Origin: Candidatus Peregrinibacteria bacterium
GTDB taxonomy: Bacteria; Patescibacteriota; Gracilibacteria; Peribacterales; Peribacteraceae
NCBI GenBank assembly: GCA_030649955.1
Contig: JAUSFD010000003.1
Coordinates: 1 to 64,000 of the forward strand
Direction: 5' to 3'
Length of the DNA stretch: 64,000 bases
The translations under genes were made by a program, and so were the position numbers. The notes under the pieces are model-generated. The model had not been told where the DNA came from, searched no databases, and worked only from the letters and a program-made list of their open reading frames with translations. Below are positions 21,672 through 29,801 of the stretch, piece by piece. How positions within the stretch are numbered: the first letter of the stretch is position 1; every line of letters starts with the position of its first letter.

Positions 21672-23053
21672 AGCAGTATCAATCTTTCATCTTTGAATCC
21701 TACGCGTTCGATCAGGGAACCGGGAAGATCACGCTGCACTACAGCCTCGATGGAGAGCTCCACTTCCGCGAAACGGTGACCGTTCCACCCGTGCCCGAAG
21801 TTGAGCATGGACCAGGAACTGCTCTCGACCATGCGCTCTTCGCGCTCCACCTCATCGGCGGAGTCAGTTACTACAAAACCTGCTGCCCGAAGGAGATCGT
21901 GATCAAGTCGGGGTTGCTGAGTGCGGAGGATGCAGCATTCTGGATGGAAATCTACGAGCAAGGCCTTGGGCAGTTCTTCTACGAGAACGAGATGGAGCCC
22001 CAGGGGCTCATTCGATTCCCCTCCACTACAGACGCAATGGACAATGGACAATGGACAATGGACAATGCAGAAAAGAATCAAAGGATCCTGGTCCCCATCG
22101 GCGGAGGGAAGGATTCCCTCGTCACGGTGGAACTCCTTCGCAAAGCTGATATACCCGTAACGCTGTTCCGCGTCGGGAATCATCCGATCATCGAGGCGCA
22201 GGCTGAGGAAGCGGAACTCCCGCTCTTCACGGTGAAGCGCGAACTCTCCCCTGTCCTCTTCGATCTCAATGCACAGGGCGCTCTCAATGGTCACGTGCCG
22301 ATCACCGCGTACCTTTCCGTGCTCTCCGTCATCGTCGCTCTCCTCCACGACTTCGGCGCGGTCGTGATGAGCAGTGAGCGCAGCGCAAGTGAGGGGAACG
22401 TTCAGTACCGCGGGCGCGAGATCAATCACCAGTGGAGCAAGAGCCTCGCGTTCGAGCAGATGTTCCAACAGTACCTCGCGCGATCGGTGACCAAGGACGT
22501 CGCGTACTTCAGCCTCCTCCGTCCTCTTTCTGAGCTGCACATCGCGAAGATGTTCACGCAGTTCCCGCAGTACCTCCCGCTGGCAACCAGCTGCAACGAG
22601 AACTGGAAACTCTTGAAAGACGACGCTCAGAAAAAAGGAAATGGCCGCGCCACGTGGCCGCGCAGCGGCTCTACGTGGTGTGCAAAATGTCCTAAGTGTG
22701 CATTCGTCTTCGCGCTCCTGGCAGCATTCCTCCCGATGAAGGACGTCGCTCGTACGTTCGGGAAGAACCTCTTCGACGATGCATCGCTCCTCCCACTCTA
22801 CAAGGAACTCCTCGGACTCGAGGGCTTCAAACCATTCGAGTGCGTGGGAACTTCAGACGAGACGAAAGCCGCTCTGCTCCTCACACATCAACGAGGTGAT
22901 GCCAAAGGAACTCCCGTGATGAAATTGTTCGAAAGCGAAGTCCTTCCATCGATCACGGATGCAGATGCTCTGGTCGAGAACGCACTCACAGCATCAGCGG
23001 AACACGCGATCCCAAAAGAATTCTCCAAGATACTTGCTGGAATTCACCCCTAA
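21668..23053 (+). CDS. murL: MurL-like UDP-MurNAc-L-Ala-L-Glu epimerase
   Basis: The 461-residue product matches the MurL family known from Xanthomonas, which epimerises the L-Glu of UDP-MurNAc-L-Ala-L-Glu to D-Glu using ATP. The PP-loop-like PIGGGKDSLVTVE is at 143-155, SSERSASEGN follows, and a Cys cluster (WCAKCPKC) lies in the C-terminal half. The next gene is a MurD homologue, the same pairing as MurL-MurD2. Residues 123-134 (DAMDNGQWTMDN) are encoded by four AATGGAC heptamers, an apparent in-frame insertion of an intergenic-type repeat. It starts by ATGA overlap with the methyltransferase. Confidence 0.85.
   Translation: MKQYQSFIFESYAFDQGTGKITLHYSLDGELHFRETVTVPPVPEVEHGPGTALDHALFALHLIGGVSYYKTCCPKEIVIKSGLLSAEDAAFWMEIYEQGLGQFFYENEMEPQGLIRFPSTTDAMDNGQWTMDNAEKNQRILVPIGGGKDSLVTVELLRKADIPVTLFRVGNHPIIEAQAEEAELPLFTVKRELSPVLFDLNAQGALNGHVPITAYLSVLSVIVALLHDFGAVVMSSERSASEGNVQYRGREINHQWSKSLAFEQMFQQYLARSVTKDVAYFSLLRPLSELHIAKMFTQFPQYLPLATSCNENWKLLKDDAQKKGNGRATWPRSGSTWCAKCPKCAFVFALLAAFLPMKDVARTFGKNLFDDASLLPLYKELLGLEGFKPFECVGTSDETKAALLLTHQRGDAKGTPVMKLFESEVLPSITDADALVENALTASAEHAIPKEFSKILAGIHP
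22034..22068. repeat. AATGGAC heptamer array inside murL
   Basis: Four consecutive 7-bp words (AATGGAC three times, then AATGCAG), in frame. The same word family forms the intergenic elements at 50548, 57895 and 60392. Confidence 0.85.
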
Positions 23054-23076
23054 TCCTAATCCCAATCCAAATCCTC
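23049..23076. repeat. CCTAATCC-type word array between murL and murD
   Basis: TAATCCTAATCCCAATCCAAATCC forms a single unpaired arm of the type that builds the inverted repeats at 25307 and 62468. It occupies nearly all of the 27-bp murL-murD gap. Confidence 0.7.
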
Positions 23077-23080
23077 CGTC

Positions 23081-24388
23081 ATGCGCATCCAAGACCTCGA
23101 CGGCAAAGTGATCTGCATCCTGGGATACGGGCGTGAGGGGCACGCAATGCTCGATGCCCTTCGTACATTCGCCCCCACTGCCAGCATCACGATCGCCGAT
23201 CAACATCCGCCTTCTGAAGATCCAGAATGCCCCGTACAGAGTGGTGAACACTATTTGCAGAAGCTCGATCGCTTCGATGTGATCATCAAATCTCCGGGCA
23301 TCCCTCCGAAGTCAGAGCTCGAGGGAGTAAAGGACCGACTTACCTCAGCGACGCAGATTTTCTTCGACTCGATCGCGGGAACGGGAGCGACCGTCATCGG
23401 TGTGACGGGATCGAAGGGAAAGAGCACGACGTCGACGCTCATCTACGACATTCTCTGTGCCGACGGTCGCGATGCGTACCTCGTAGGCAACATTGGTACT
23501 CCTGCGATTTCTTTCGTCGGGAAGGCAAGCAAGAATGCCTTCTTCGTCCATGAGTTGAGCAGCTACCAGCTCATGGATCTCACGGTGAGTCCGCAAATCG
23601 CGGTGGTCACGAGCTTCTTCCCGGAGCACCTGGATTACCACGGGTCGCTCGCCGCGTATCGCGAGGCAAAGGCGCACATCGCGCACTTTCAGCAACTGAA
23701 GGATCGCATTTTCTACAACGCTGCCTCGGATGGAGCGCGGATAATCGCGGAGCAGAGCGCAGGAGAGCAGATCCCCTTCTCCCCCACGGATGCAATTGTT
23801 CTGCTTGAGGAGACGCGTCTCCTCGGTGCACACAACGAGAGCAACATCGCGGCTGCAACACTCGTCGCGCGCAGCCTCGGTATTCCTGATGAGGTCATTG
23901 CGGAAGCTGTGCGCAGCTTTGAGCCACTCCCCCACCGCTTACAATCCCTGGGGATCCATCACGGCATTGAATGGATTGATGATGCGATCTCTACAACGCC
24001 CGAGTCGGCTATTGCAGCACTGGACGCGCTCGGGGATCGCGTCACGACGATCATCCTCGGAGGACAGGATCGGGGGAATGACTTCACGGGATTGGCGGAG
24101 CGGATTGCTGCGTCAGAAGTGAAAACAGTGATTCTGTTTCCGGGGAGCGGGGGGAGGATTCGATCTGCGCTGGAAGCTGCACAATGCCCCCACCCCCCAG
24201 CCCCCTCCCCCAGCCCCCGACTTGAATTCTTCGACGCCCCCTCCATGGAATCAGCAGTGGCAATTGCCAGAGAGCACACTCCATCCGGCACGATCTGCCT
24301 CCTCTCCACTGCATCGCCAAGCTACGGGATGTTCAAGAACTTCGAGGAAAAAGGGGGAGAATTCAGGCGGTGCATCCTCGGGGGATAA
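23081..24388 (+). CDS. murD: MurD homologue (likely MurD2-type UDP-MurNAc-L-Ala ligase)
   Basis: A Mur ligase that adds glutamate to UDP-MurNAc-L-Ala. The 435-residue product has a Rossmann-like N-terminus (CILGYGREGHAML) and the ATP loop GVTGSKGKSTT at 107-117. ELSSYQLMDL and the C-terminal domain with LGGQDRGNDF complete it. Because it follows murL, it probably uses L-Glu, the MurD2 activity, rather than D-Glu; this is inference from gene pairing. Near residue 370 the stretch CPHPPAPSPSPRL is encoded by a CCCCCAGCCCC-rich repeat, again an in-frame repeat insertion. The frame starts at the ATG at 23081 (MRIQDLDGKV). Confidence 0.9.
   Translation: MRIQDLDGKVICILGYGREGHAMLDALRTFAPTASITIADQHPPSEDPECPVQSGEHYLQKLDRFDVIIKSPGIPPKSELEGVKDRLTSATQIFFDSIAGTGATVIGVTGSKGKSTTSTLIYDILCADGRDAYLVGNIGTPAISFVGKASKNAFFVHELSSYQLMDLTVSPQIAVVTSFFPEHLDYHGSLAAYREAKAHIAHFQQLKDRIFYNAASDGARIIAEQSAGEQIPFSPTDAIVLLEETRLLGAHNESNIAAATLVARSLGIPDEVIAEAVRSFEPLPHRLQSLGIHHGIEWIDDAISTTPESAIAALDALGDRVTTIILGGQDRGNDFTGLAERIAASEVKTVILFPGSGGRIRSALEAAQCPHPPAPSPSPRLEFFDAPSMESAVAIAREHTPSGTICLLSTASPSYGMFKNFEEKGGEFRRCILGG
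24186..24221. repeat. C-rich word array inside murD
   Basis: CCCCCACCCCCCAGCCCCC-like words translate in frame to a Pro-rich insert near the murD C-terminus. Similar C-rich words occur intergenically at 24427. Confidence 0.7.
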
Positions 24389-24426
24389 TCTCTTCCTCAG
24401 TAAGATTCCCAGGAGCCCGGATCCCC

Positions 24427-24464
24427 CCCCTCACCCTGCCCCTCTCCCACAAGGGGGGAGGGAA
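24427..24464. repeat. C/G-rich hairpin repeat
   Basis: CCCTCACCCTGCCCCTCTCC with its GGGGGAGGG partner, arms separated by about 5 nt (ACAAG). The CCCTCACCCTGCCC word is a common intergenic repeat in unrelated bacteria. Confidence 0.65.
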
Positions 24465-24525
24465 CTTTGCAATACAAGTCCCAATGACCTCAGAAGGCAA
24501 CAATGCCTTCTTGCCTCATGGAGGG

Positions 24526-24580
24526 GTCCGCCGCCACGGAGGGGTGTTGGGGTCAGTGGTCAGTGGGTCTGGCGGCGGTG
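24526..24580. repeat. GGTCAGT words within an inverted repeat
   Basis: CCGCCGCCA on the left and TGGCGGCGG on the right enclose two GGTCAGT heptamers, the same arm-and-word architecture as the other intergenic elements. Confidence 0.6.
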
Positions 24581-24595
24581 GGTTTTTCTTTGCTT

Positions 24596-24624
24596 CTTTC
24601 TTTTGAGCGGTAGTCAAAAGAAAG
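24596..24624. terminator. CTTTCTTTTGA hairpin
   Basis: CTTTCTTTTGA (24596-24606) and TCAAAAGAAAG (24614-24624) form a perfect 11-bp stem with a 7-nt loop, in a pyrimidine-rich context. It is a probable terminator between the convergent murD and grpE genes. Confidence 0.65.
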
Positions 24625-24711
24625 AGGGAGAAGATGCCGAAGATCCTGTGCAGTAAACGAGCGGTTCGACGAACCAAGAGGAAGAGAAGTTCCTCGGACT
24701 CCTCCACTGAT

Positions 24712-25275
24712 CTACCCCACTGTCGTACCGGTCCCATCCCCCACCTTCACCTTCGCAGGTCGCAGAACTTTCCCGTTGAGGGTGTAGCCATCCTCAATAA
24801 TTTCGGTGATGTCCCCCTCCTTGCCAGGACCCATGAGGAGGATCTCGTGCTGGGCAGAATCGACAGGTTGTCCCATAGCTTCCATCCGCTTGAGCCCTAG
24901 TTCCCCGGTCCTCCGGATGAGGTCCAGTTCGACTGCAGCGACACCCTTCACCCAGTCATGTGTCGCGAGTTCCTTCGGGAGATGCTTGAAGGCACGCTGG
25001 AAGTTATCGATGGTGGGGAGGAGAGCGCGGAGGATCGACTCGGCAGCGTACTTGCGGATCTCGCCGGAATCTTTCTCCAGCCGGATCTTCGCGTTCTGCA
25101 GATCCGCCTGCGCTCGCGCCGCCATTTCGGTGAGCTTCGCCACCTGCTCCTTGAGTTCTTTCACCTGCGCCTCGAGTGCTTGTGTGTTCGCAGAGGGATC
25201 AGGCGCGGGCACGGCTCCCCCATTTGTAGGAGGGTCTTTCTTTGGATCCTTCGTAGGTTTCTTGAGGGGGTCCAT
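24712..25275 (-). CDS. grpE: GrpE nucleotide exchange factor
   Basis: GrpE releases ADP from DnaK. The 187-residue product has a charged, Pro-rich N-terminus and a long coiled coil (QALEAQVKELKEQVAKLTEM, about residues 30-75). LLPTIDNFQRAFKHLP and the C-terminal beta-wing with EDGYTLNGKVLRPAKVKVG complete it. The start at 25275 (MDPLKKPTKDPK) is supported by TACCAT 6 nt upstream. dnaK and dnaJ are not adjacent, and no CIRCE (HrcA operator) is visible. Confidence 0.93.
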   Translation of the reverse strand: MDPLKKPTKDPKKDPPTNGGAVPAPDPSANTQALEAQVKELKEQVAKLTEMAARAQADLQNAKIRLEKDSGEIRKYAAESILRALLPTIDNFQRAFKHLPKELATHDWVKGVAAVELDLIRRTGELGLKRMEAMGQPVDSAQHEILLMGPGKEGDITEIIEDGYTLNGKVLRPAKVKVGDGTGTTVG

Positions 25276-25281
25276 AGCTCC

Positions 25282-25287
25282 ATGGTA
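25282..25287 (-). promoter_or_regulatory. -10-like box of grpE
   Basis: TACCAT on the minus strand, 6 nt before the ATG at 25275. Confidence 0.4.
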
Positions 25288-25306
25288 GCAAAAAAACATC
25301 CAGACC

Positions 25307-25414
25307 GAGGATTGGGATTGGGATTTGGCCTTTGCGTATCGCTCAAACGGACGAATTCCAACAAACATTGGCCAACATTTACATGCCCTAATCCTAATCC
25401 AAATCCCAATCCTC
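25307..25414. repeat. Variable-word inverted repeat, GGATTGGGATT type
   Basis: GAGGATTGGGATTGGGATTT on the left (25307 on) is mirrored by CTAATCCAAATCCCAATCCT-type words on the right (25387-25414). The right arm ends on the base before the ppcA stop at 25415. Confidence 0.88.
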
Positions 25415-26944
25415 TTACCCTAAACTCCTCCTAATCACCCCCGCATCAACAATATCCCTGGTCAGCGCCTCCCCCGCCTCCTCCCCGTGGAGACGGTGGA
25501 AGATCGTGGAGGTGATGTTGCGGTGGATGGTGTGGTGCGGCTTCTCTGGCCCCAGCGTGATCTTCAGTACGTCCTCGATGCCACGGATGTCCTCAGCGAT
25601 CGCCGAGAAGATGGGATCGCGCCGCTCGAGGAGAGCGAGGTTCTCGCGGTTGAAGTACTTCCCGGCATGGCGGATATCCTCCTCCAGAGCTGGATATGTT
25701 CGTTTAAGGAGCGGGAGCATACCCGCAGTTTCCGCAGCCTTGAGTCCCCTGCCCGTCGCGATGAGCTCGGGAGGAATGCCAAGCGAATAGAGCGCAGCCG
25801 TGAAGCCAATTGCGCGCGGGAGCTTCACCTTCCCCACCCCGCGGCTGTAGCCGAAGAGGCCGATATGCTGCAGGCGCTCGCGCCGCGAGGGCACGGATGC
25901 GGCGATGGTGTTGATGAGCGGAGCGAGCGCTTCGATCGTCGGCTTCCAGAACTGGGAGAAGAGTCCGGAGAGGGATTGGAGATCGGTGAGTTCTTTGGCA
26001 GAGAGCTTGAGCACCTTCCTCTTCGGCGCTTCGCGTTCGATCGCGGCGATCGCCTCCTTCACGAGTGGGAGAGGATAGTCGTAGCGGAAGGCAGACTGGA
26101 TGGAGTACGTGCGCGTTCCCGCGTATTGAGCGAGGAATGTCTCTGTGTACAGAGGATTCACACTACCGCGGAACGGGAGCGAACCGGTGCCCAGGACGGG
26201 ATACACAGGGAATCCCAGGCTCTCCCCAACATCGGCCGTGATACTCAGCGCCGCTTTCACGGCGAGGACCGCAGGAACGAGCCCTGCATTGAGTGCGGGG
26301 TCAGAGCGCGCGAGGAAGATGCGCTGTCCCCGATCAGAAGGTCCTCCGCGTTCTTTGAGCAGTGCCTCCCAGTACGGCCGGACGATTCCTTCAATGCCGA
26401 AGAGAGAGTCGACATCTTCGACGAGGGGAGTCACTTCGAAGTGCTGCAGGATCTCCGATTCCTCTGCTTTCGTCTTGTGGAACACTGCGCGGTGGTAGGC
26501 AGCAACTTCCCGGAATGCGCTGCGGACAGCAATGGGCTGATCTGCAGAGACGGTGAGAGGGAGGAACATCTCCGTAACCGGCGGCCGCGGGAGCCCGACG
26601 TCCACAGCGAGATCTGCGAGGGAGAGGACGTTCATGAAAGCGCGCGCCATGCGGTGCATGCGCTCTCCCTCCACGGCGGGGATGCGGTATGTGAGGTGGT
26701 AGTCCTCGCCAAGCGGATGACTCTGGAAGAAATCCTGCGCGCGGGAGAAGAGCTTCTCCCCCACCGCCTCGTCGACGTACTTCCCCTCCCAGTCCCACAT
26801 GTACTCAGCGACATCGAGCTCACGGAAGAGGAGGAGCAGCTCATCGATCTCATCCTGCGTGGGGATGAAGGCATCCTGCCGCCACCACGGAACGGACGCA
26901 TTGTCCGGATGCTGGGTTGCCATCGTTGCGGGGGGCCAGCGCAT
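25415..26944 (-). CDS. ppcA: Archaeal-type phosphoenolpyruvate carboxylase
   Basis: Carboxylates PEP with bicarbonate to oxaloacetate. At 509 residues it is half the size of the classical bacterial enzyme and matches the archaeal PpcA family. Support comes from the N-terminal MATQHPDN motif just after the start, LGTGSLPFRG, the FGYSRGVGKVKLPRAIGF segment and ALYSLGIPPELI. The start at 26944 (MRWPPATMATQHPDN) mirrors archaeal homologues; TACACT is 6 nt upstream. The archaeal type is scattered in bacteria, probably by transfer. With GDH it may supply anaplerotic carbon for amino acids. Confidence 0.93.
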   Translation of the reverse strand: MRWPPATMATQHPDNASVPWWRQDAFIPTQDEIDELLLLFRELDVAEYMWDWEGKYVDEAVGEKLFSRAQDFFQSHPLGEDYHLTYRIPAVEGERMHRMARAFMNVLSLADLAVDVGLPRPPVTEMFLPLTVSADQPIAVRSAFREVAAYHRAVFHKTKAEESEILQHFEVTPLVEDVDSLFGIEGIVRPYWEALLKERGGPSDRGQRIFLARSDPALNAGLVPAVLAVKAALSITADVGESLGFPVYPVLGTGSLPFRGSVNPLYTETFLAQYAGTRTYSIQSAFRYDYPLPLVKEAIAAIEREAPKRKVLKLSAKELTDLQSLSGLFSQFWKPTIEALAPLINTIAASVPSRRERLQHIGLFGYSRGVGKVKLPRAIGFTAALYSLGIPPELIATGRGLKAAETAGMLPLLKRTYPALEEDIRHAGKYFNRENLALLERRDPIFSAIAEDIRGIEDVLKITLGPEKPHHTIHRNITSTIFHRLHGEEAGEALTRDIVDAGVIRRSLG

Positions 26945-26950
26945 GAGGGG

Positions 26951-26956
26951 AGTGTA
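26951..26956 (-). promoter_or_regulatory. -10 box of ppcA
   Basis: TACACT on the minus strand, 6 nt before the ATG at 26944. Confidence 0.6.
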
Positions 26957-26968
26957 GCGAATGAGCGC

Positions 26969-27046
26969 AGTAGGGCGGTAGCGCAGTACGAACCCTGCCC
27001 ATCTGTTTCCCACTGCGCTACCGCCCTCCTCGCTACTTACCTACTT
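26969..27046. repeat. Variable-word inverted repeat, GGGCGGTAGCGCAGT type
   Basis: AGTAGGGCGGTAGCGCAGT (26969-26987) and ACTGCGCTACCGCCCTCCT (27012-27030) match at 18 of 19 positions, with extra CTAC words to 27046. It lies between divergent starts, so it cannot only be a terminator. Confidence 0.88.
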
Positions 27047-27064
27047 CCCTCTTCCTCCATCGGC

Positions 27065-27070
27065 TACAAT
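27065..27070 (+). promoter_or_regulatory. -10 box of the 27078 gene
   Basis: TACAAT overlaps a possible ATG at 27069. The in-frame GTG at 27078 lies 7 nt downstream, fitting the window's spacing. Confidence 0.5.
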
Positions 27071-27077
27071 GCGTCCC

Positions 27078-27491
27078 GTGCACACGAGAATCGGACTCTC
27101 TCTGGCATTCCTCTTGCAGCTCTCCTGTGCGTGGGCTCCGCTTGCACAGGCGAGCTACGACCCACCACCCCCTCCGTCTGCCGACGCGTTCATGACGCAT
27201 GCACCGACGTTCTGCGAGTGGGAGCACCCGCTCGCGAAGCGCATGAGCATGCTCCACACAGGACCGCGTCAGCCGTGCCCCGCGGACCGTTGCATCGAGG
27301 CGACCGATGACGGCCAGGAGGATGTTGCCGCTGCACAGCCCCAGAGCAGTGGCTCCGTACCGCTAGTCACTTCCCCATCTGCGTACTCTCAACATACGCA
27401 GACTCTCTCTTCACATGTCCATCAGGGTAGTGGCCTCTCACCCGGGGCTGCTCTCCAGAAACTCCTCTCTGCGGTTGTGCTGACGGTATGA
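27078..27491 (+). CDS. Secreted protein of the copper/redox island, function unknown
   Basis: From the GTG at 27078 the product is 137 residues. Its Sec signal peptide (MHTRIGLSLAFLLQLSCAWA) ends before QASYDPPPPP. The mature part has Cys residues in FCEWEHP and PCPADRCIE and several His and Met (MSMLHTG, HTQTLSSHVHQG), suggesting metal handling. The Met/His/Cys content and the next gene (HMA-DsbD-cupredoxin fusion) link it to copper. The ATG at 27069 is an alternative start. It ends in a strong hairpin. Confidence 0.75.
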   Translation: MHTRIGLSLAFLLQLSCAWAPLAQASYDPPPPPSADAFMTHAPTFCEWEHPLAKRMSMLHTGPRQPCPADRCIEATDDGQEDVAAAQPQSSGSVPLVTSPSAYSQHTQTLSSHVHQGSGLSPGAALQKLLSAVVLTV

Positions 27492-27520
27492 GAGCAACAC
27501 GCGTTCGCGTGTTCACTCTC
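27490..27520 (+). terminator. Hairpin between the 27078 and 27538 genes
   Basis: GAGAGCAACACGCG pairs with CGCGTGTTCACTCTC with two small internal bulges and a 2-nt loop, followed by pyrimidine-rich ATTCCTTTCTC. It begins inside the stop codon of the secreted-protein gene. It could also attenuate transcription into the fusion gene. Confidence 0.7.
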
Positions 27521-27537
27521 ATTCCTTTCTCAATACT

Positions 27538-28893
27538 ATGTCACACAATCCTTCGAAGTACCGCTGTACTTCTCTCCGCATCGCCGGCATGACCTGCGAG
27601 AGCTGCGAGCTCCTCCTCGAGCGCAAGCTGAAGGCTGTGCCCGGCGTCATTGATGCAGAACTCAATCACCGCACGGGGACTGCGAATATTACCGCATACG
27701 CAAAGAGGCTTCCTTCTGCGGAAGCGATCGAAGACGTGATCGCGCGCGCGGGCTACCGCCTCGATGAAGGCACACCCATGCACTCCTACGATGGAAAACA
27801 GAAATGGCTGGAGATTGGCGCAGCACTGCTGATTGTCCTCGGTGTGGGCAAGCTCCTGGGGGCGTTCGACATCGTGTCTCTCGCACCCTCGACATCCGGA
27901 GCGCTCACGCTCAGCGGGATCCTCCTCATCGGCCTGGTTGCCGGTGCCTCGAGTTGCCTCGCCGTGACGGGTGGGCTCTTGGTCGCGCTGGCTGCAAAAC
28001 ACAATGAGATGCATCAAGCTGAGACAGCGTGGCAGAAATTCCTGCCACTCCTACACTTCAATCTCGGTCGTCTCCTGTCGTACTTCCTCCTCGGTGGCCT
28101 CGTGGGCCTGCTCGGGCAATCGATTACGCTCGAAACGAAGATGACAGGGTACATGAGCATCGCCATCGCCTGCATCATGTTCTACCTCGCACTGAATATC
28201 CTCCAGATCCTCCCGAAGGGAAGTTTCCCTTTCCGTCCTCCAAAGAGGCTCTCCCTTTGGATTCACTCTCTCTCTGAGAGTGATCAGCCTGCTGCCCCCT
28301 TTGCGCTAGGCGCATTCACCTTCTTCCTCCCGTGTGGGTTCACGCAATCACTGCAGCTCGTGGCTCTCGCCTCAGGGAGTTTCCTCACCGGTGCCCTCAC
28401 GATGTTCATCTTCGCACTCGGTACTCTGCCTTCCCTCATCGGCCTGAGCACAATAGCTTCAACAGCACGCGGTACTACTTCGCGGCTATTCTTGCGGTTC
28501 TCGGGCGCACTGGTGCTGCTCCTGGCCCTCTTCAATCTCCGGAGCGGATTTGCCCTCGCCGGGCTCAACGTGGATTCCTTCTTCCAGAGTCCCACGTCTG
28601 TAGCGGGTTCTATCCCCATGATGAATGCCGGCGTGCAAGAGGTCGCCATGAAGGTCACTCGTTACGGGTACGAGCCCAGCAACCTCACGATTAAAGCAGG
28701 CATTCCCGTTCGCTGGACTGTCGACGGTGAGGGGGCAGAGGGTTGCACGAGCCAGCTCGTGATTCCTGATCTGAATATTTTGAAATCTCTCACCCGTGGC
28801 CAGAACATCATCGAATTCACCGCACCGCGCACCGGTCAGCTGGCCTTCAGCTGCTCGATGGGTATGGTCCGCGGAAGCTTCACTGTCCTCTAG
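27538..28893 (+). CDS. HMA-DsbD/SafE-like-cupredoxin fusion (copper/thiol membrane protein)
   Basis: A 451-residue three-part protein. Residues 8-75 form a heavy-metal-associated domain with GMTCESC (CxxC at 20-23). Residues about 90-345 are a six-helix DsbD/CcdA/SafE-like transporter domain with paired Cys and Pro motifs (GASSCLAVTGG and FFLPCGFTQS). Residues about 365-451 are a cupredoxin-like domain, beginning YGYEPSNLTIKAG, with Cys in GCTSQL and the C-terminal FSCSMGM. HMA, DsbD-like and cupredoxin parts together suggest copper delivery or export coupled to transmembrane thiol chemistry. It is followed after 28 bp by a DsbA-like gene. Confidence 0.88.
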   Translation: MSHNPSKYRCTSLRIAGMTCESCELLLERKLKAVPGVIDAELNHRTGTANITAYAKRLPSAEAIEDVIARAGYRLDEGTPMHSYDGKQKWLEIGAALLIVLGVGKLLGAFDIVSLAPSTSGALTLSGILLIGLVAGASSCLAVTGGLLVALAAKHNEMHQAETAWQKFLPLLHFNLGRLLSYFLLGGLVGLLGQSITLETKMTGYMSIAIACIMFYLALNILQILPKGSFPFRPPKRLSLWIHSLSESDQPAAPFALGAFTFFLPCGFTQSLQLVALASGSFLTGALTMFIFALGTLPSLIGLSTIASTARGTTSRLFLRFSGALVLLLALFNLRSGFALAGLNVDSFFQSPTSVAGSIPMMNAGVQEVAMKVTRYGYEPSNLTIKAGIPVRWTVDGEGAEGCTSQLVIPDLNILKSLTRGQNIIEFTAPRTGQLAFSCSMGMVRGSFTVL

Positions 28894-28921
28894 TTCCCCT
28901 ACCCCTTACCACTTACGCACT

Positions 28922-29734
28922 ATGGCAACCCTCCAATGGAAAGACTCACCACAGGAATCCCCTCACCTGAAGCAGCCCGACAGTAAGAGCTCGCCTGCCC
29001 TGCGCCGCGCCGAAGGGTCTAATCCACTTGTGGTGAGCGCAGCGAATCCATGGTTCGGCGTCTCGCTCGGTCTACTCGGCCTCATCGTCGGATTCGGCGT
29101 CGCGCGGATGAACACCTCGTTCACCCCCTCCGTTGTACAACCTCAGCAACCGCAAGCAGTCGCCCCCGAGGCACCGTCCGGCATCGTCCCGACGGCAGCT
29201 GCAGCTGATGTCATTCCTGTCGATACGAAGACCGAGCACATCCGCGGAAACCCCAAGGCGACAGTCGCCGTGATCGAGTACTCGGACTTCGAGTGCCCGT
29301 TCTGCCAGCGCGTCCACCCCACGTACAAGCAGCTCATGACCCTCTACGGTGACAAGATCATGTGGGTCTACCGCCATTACCCCCTGAGCTTCCACCAAAA
29401 TGCGCAGCCCGCAGCGGAAGCATCGGAATGCGTCGCAGAGTTGGGCGGCAATGAGAAGTTCTGGGAGTTCGCGGACATCGTCTTCGAGAGGAAGCGCTTC
29501 GACTTCGCGACGATCGCGAAGGAAATTGGTGTAAACGAGGCGAAGTTCACCGCGTGCGTTTCCTCGAAGAAGCACACCCAGAGCATCGCGGATGATATGA
29601 ACGGAGGTTCCGCCTCCGGTGTCGATGGAACACCTGGCAACATCGTCTACAACCTGGAGACGAAGGAGAGTCGCTTGGTCTCCGGCGCGCAGGCCACGAG
29701 CGCCTTCCAGGCAGCGATCGACGAGCTGCTCTAG
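28922..29734 (+). CDS. DsbA-like membrane-anchored thiol oxidoreductase
   Basis: The 270-residue product has a membrane anchor at about residues 46-62 and a Pro/Ala-rich linker. Its thioredoxin-fold DsbA/Thioredoxin_4 domain has the active site FECPFCQRVHP (CPFC at 125-128). GTPGNIVYNL, with its cis-Pro-like element, lies near the C-terminus. It resembles the BdbD/DsbA proteins that introduce disulfides outside the cytoplasm. It probably partners with the DsbD-like fusion upstream. Its stop is followed by a bidirectional terminator. Confidence 0.92.
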   Translation: MATLQWKDSPQESPHLKQPDSKSSPALRRAEGSNPLVVSAANPWFGVSLGLLGLIVGFGVARMNTSFTPSVVQPQQPQAVAPEAPSGIVPTAAAADVIPVDTKTEHIRGNPKATVAVIEYSDFECPFCQRVHPTYKQLMTLYGDKIMWVYRHYPLSFHQNAQPAAEASECVAELGGNEKFWEFADIVFERKRFDFATIAKEIGVNEAKFTACVSSKKHTQSIADDMNGGSASGVDGTPGNIVYNLETKESRLVSGAQATSAFQAAIDELL

Positions 29735-29755
29735 TCCCTCAGTATCGAAACCCGT

Positions 29756-29794
29756 ACGCAGAAGCGGATCCCGCAGGGGTCCGCTCTTCTGCGT
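29756..29794. terminator. Bidirectional hairpin terminator
   Basis: ACGCAGAAGCGGATCC and its partner ending CTTCTGCGT form a long stem with small bulges. It lies between the convergent DsbA-like gene and the GDCCVxC-like gene. Confidence 0.85.
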
Positions 29795-29801
29795 GGGAGT
29801 A

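Larger units (their letters stand above)
24389..24711. other. Gene-free 323-bp gap between murD and grpE stops
   Basis: No protein-like frame is apparent. The gap holds three repeat structures: a C/G-rich hairpin (24427-24464), GGTCAGT words flanked by CCGCCGCCA/TGGCGGCGG arms (24526-24580), and a CTTTCTTTTGA hairpin (24596-24624). It separates two convergent transcription units. Confidence 0.6.

Noticed and set aside
21518-22540. 340-residue minus-strand ORF
   Set aside because: Antisense of murL; no coherent domain.
25487-27310. 607-residue plus-strand ORF
   Set aside because: Antisense shadow of ppcA, whose motifs are unmistakable; GC-rich codons leave the opposite frame open.
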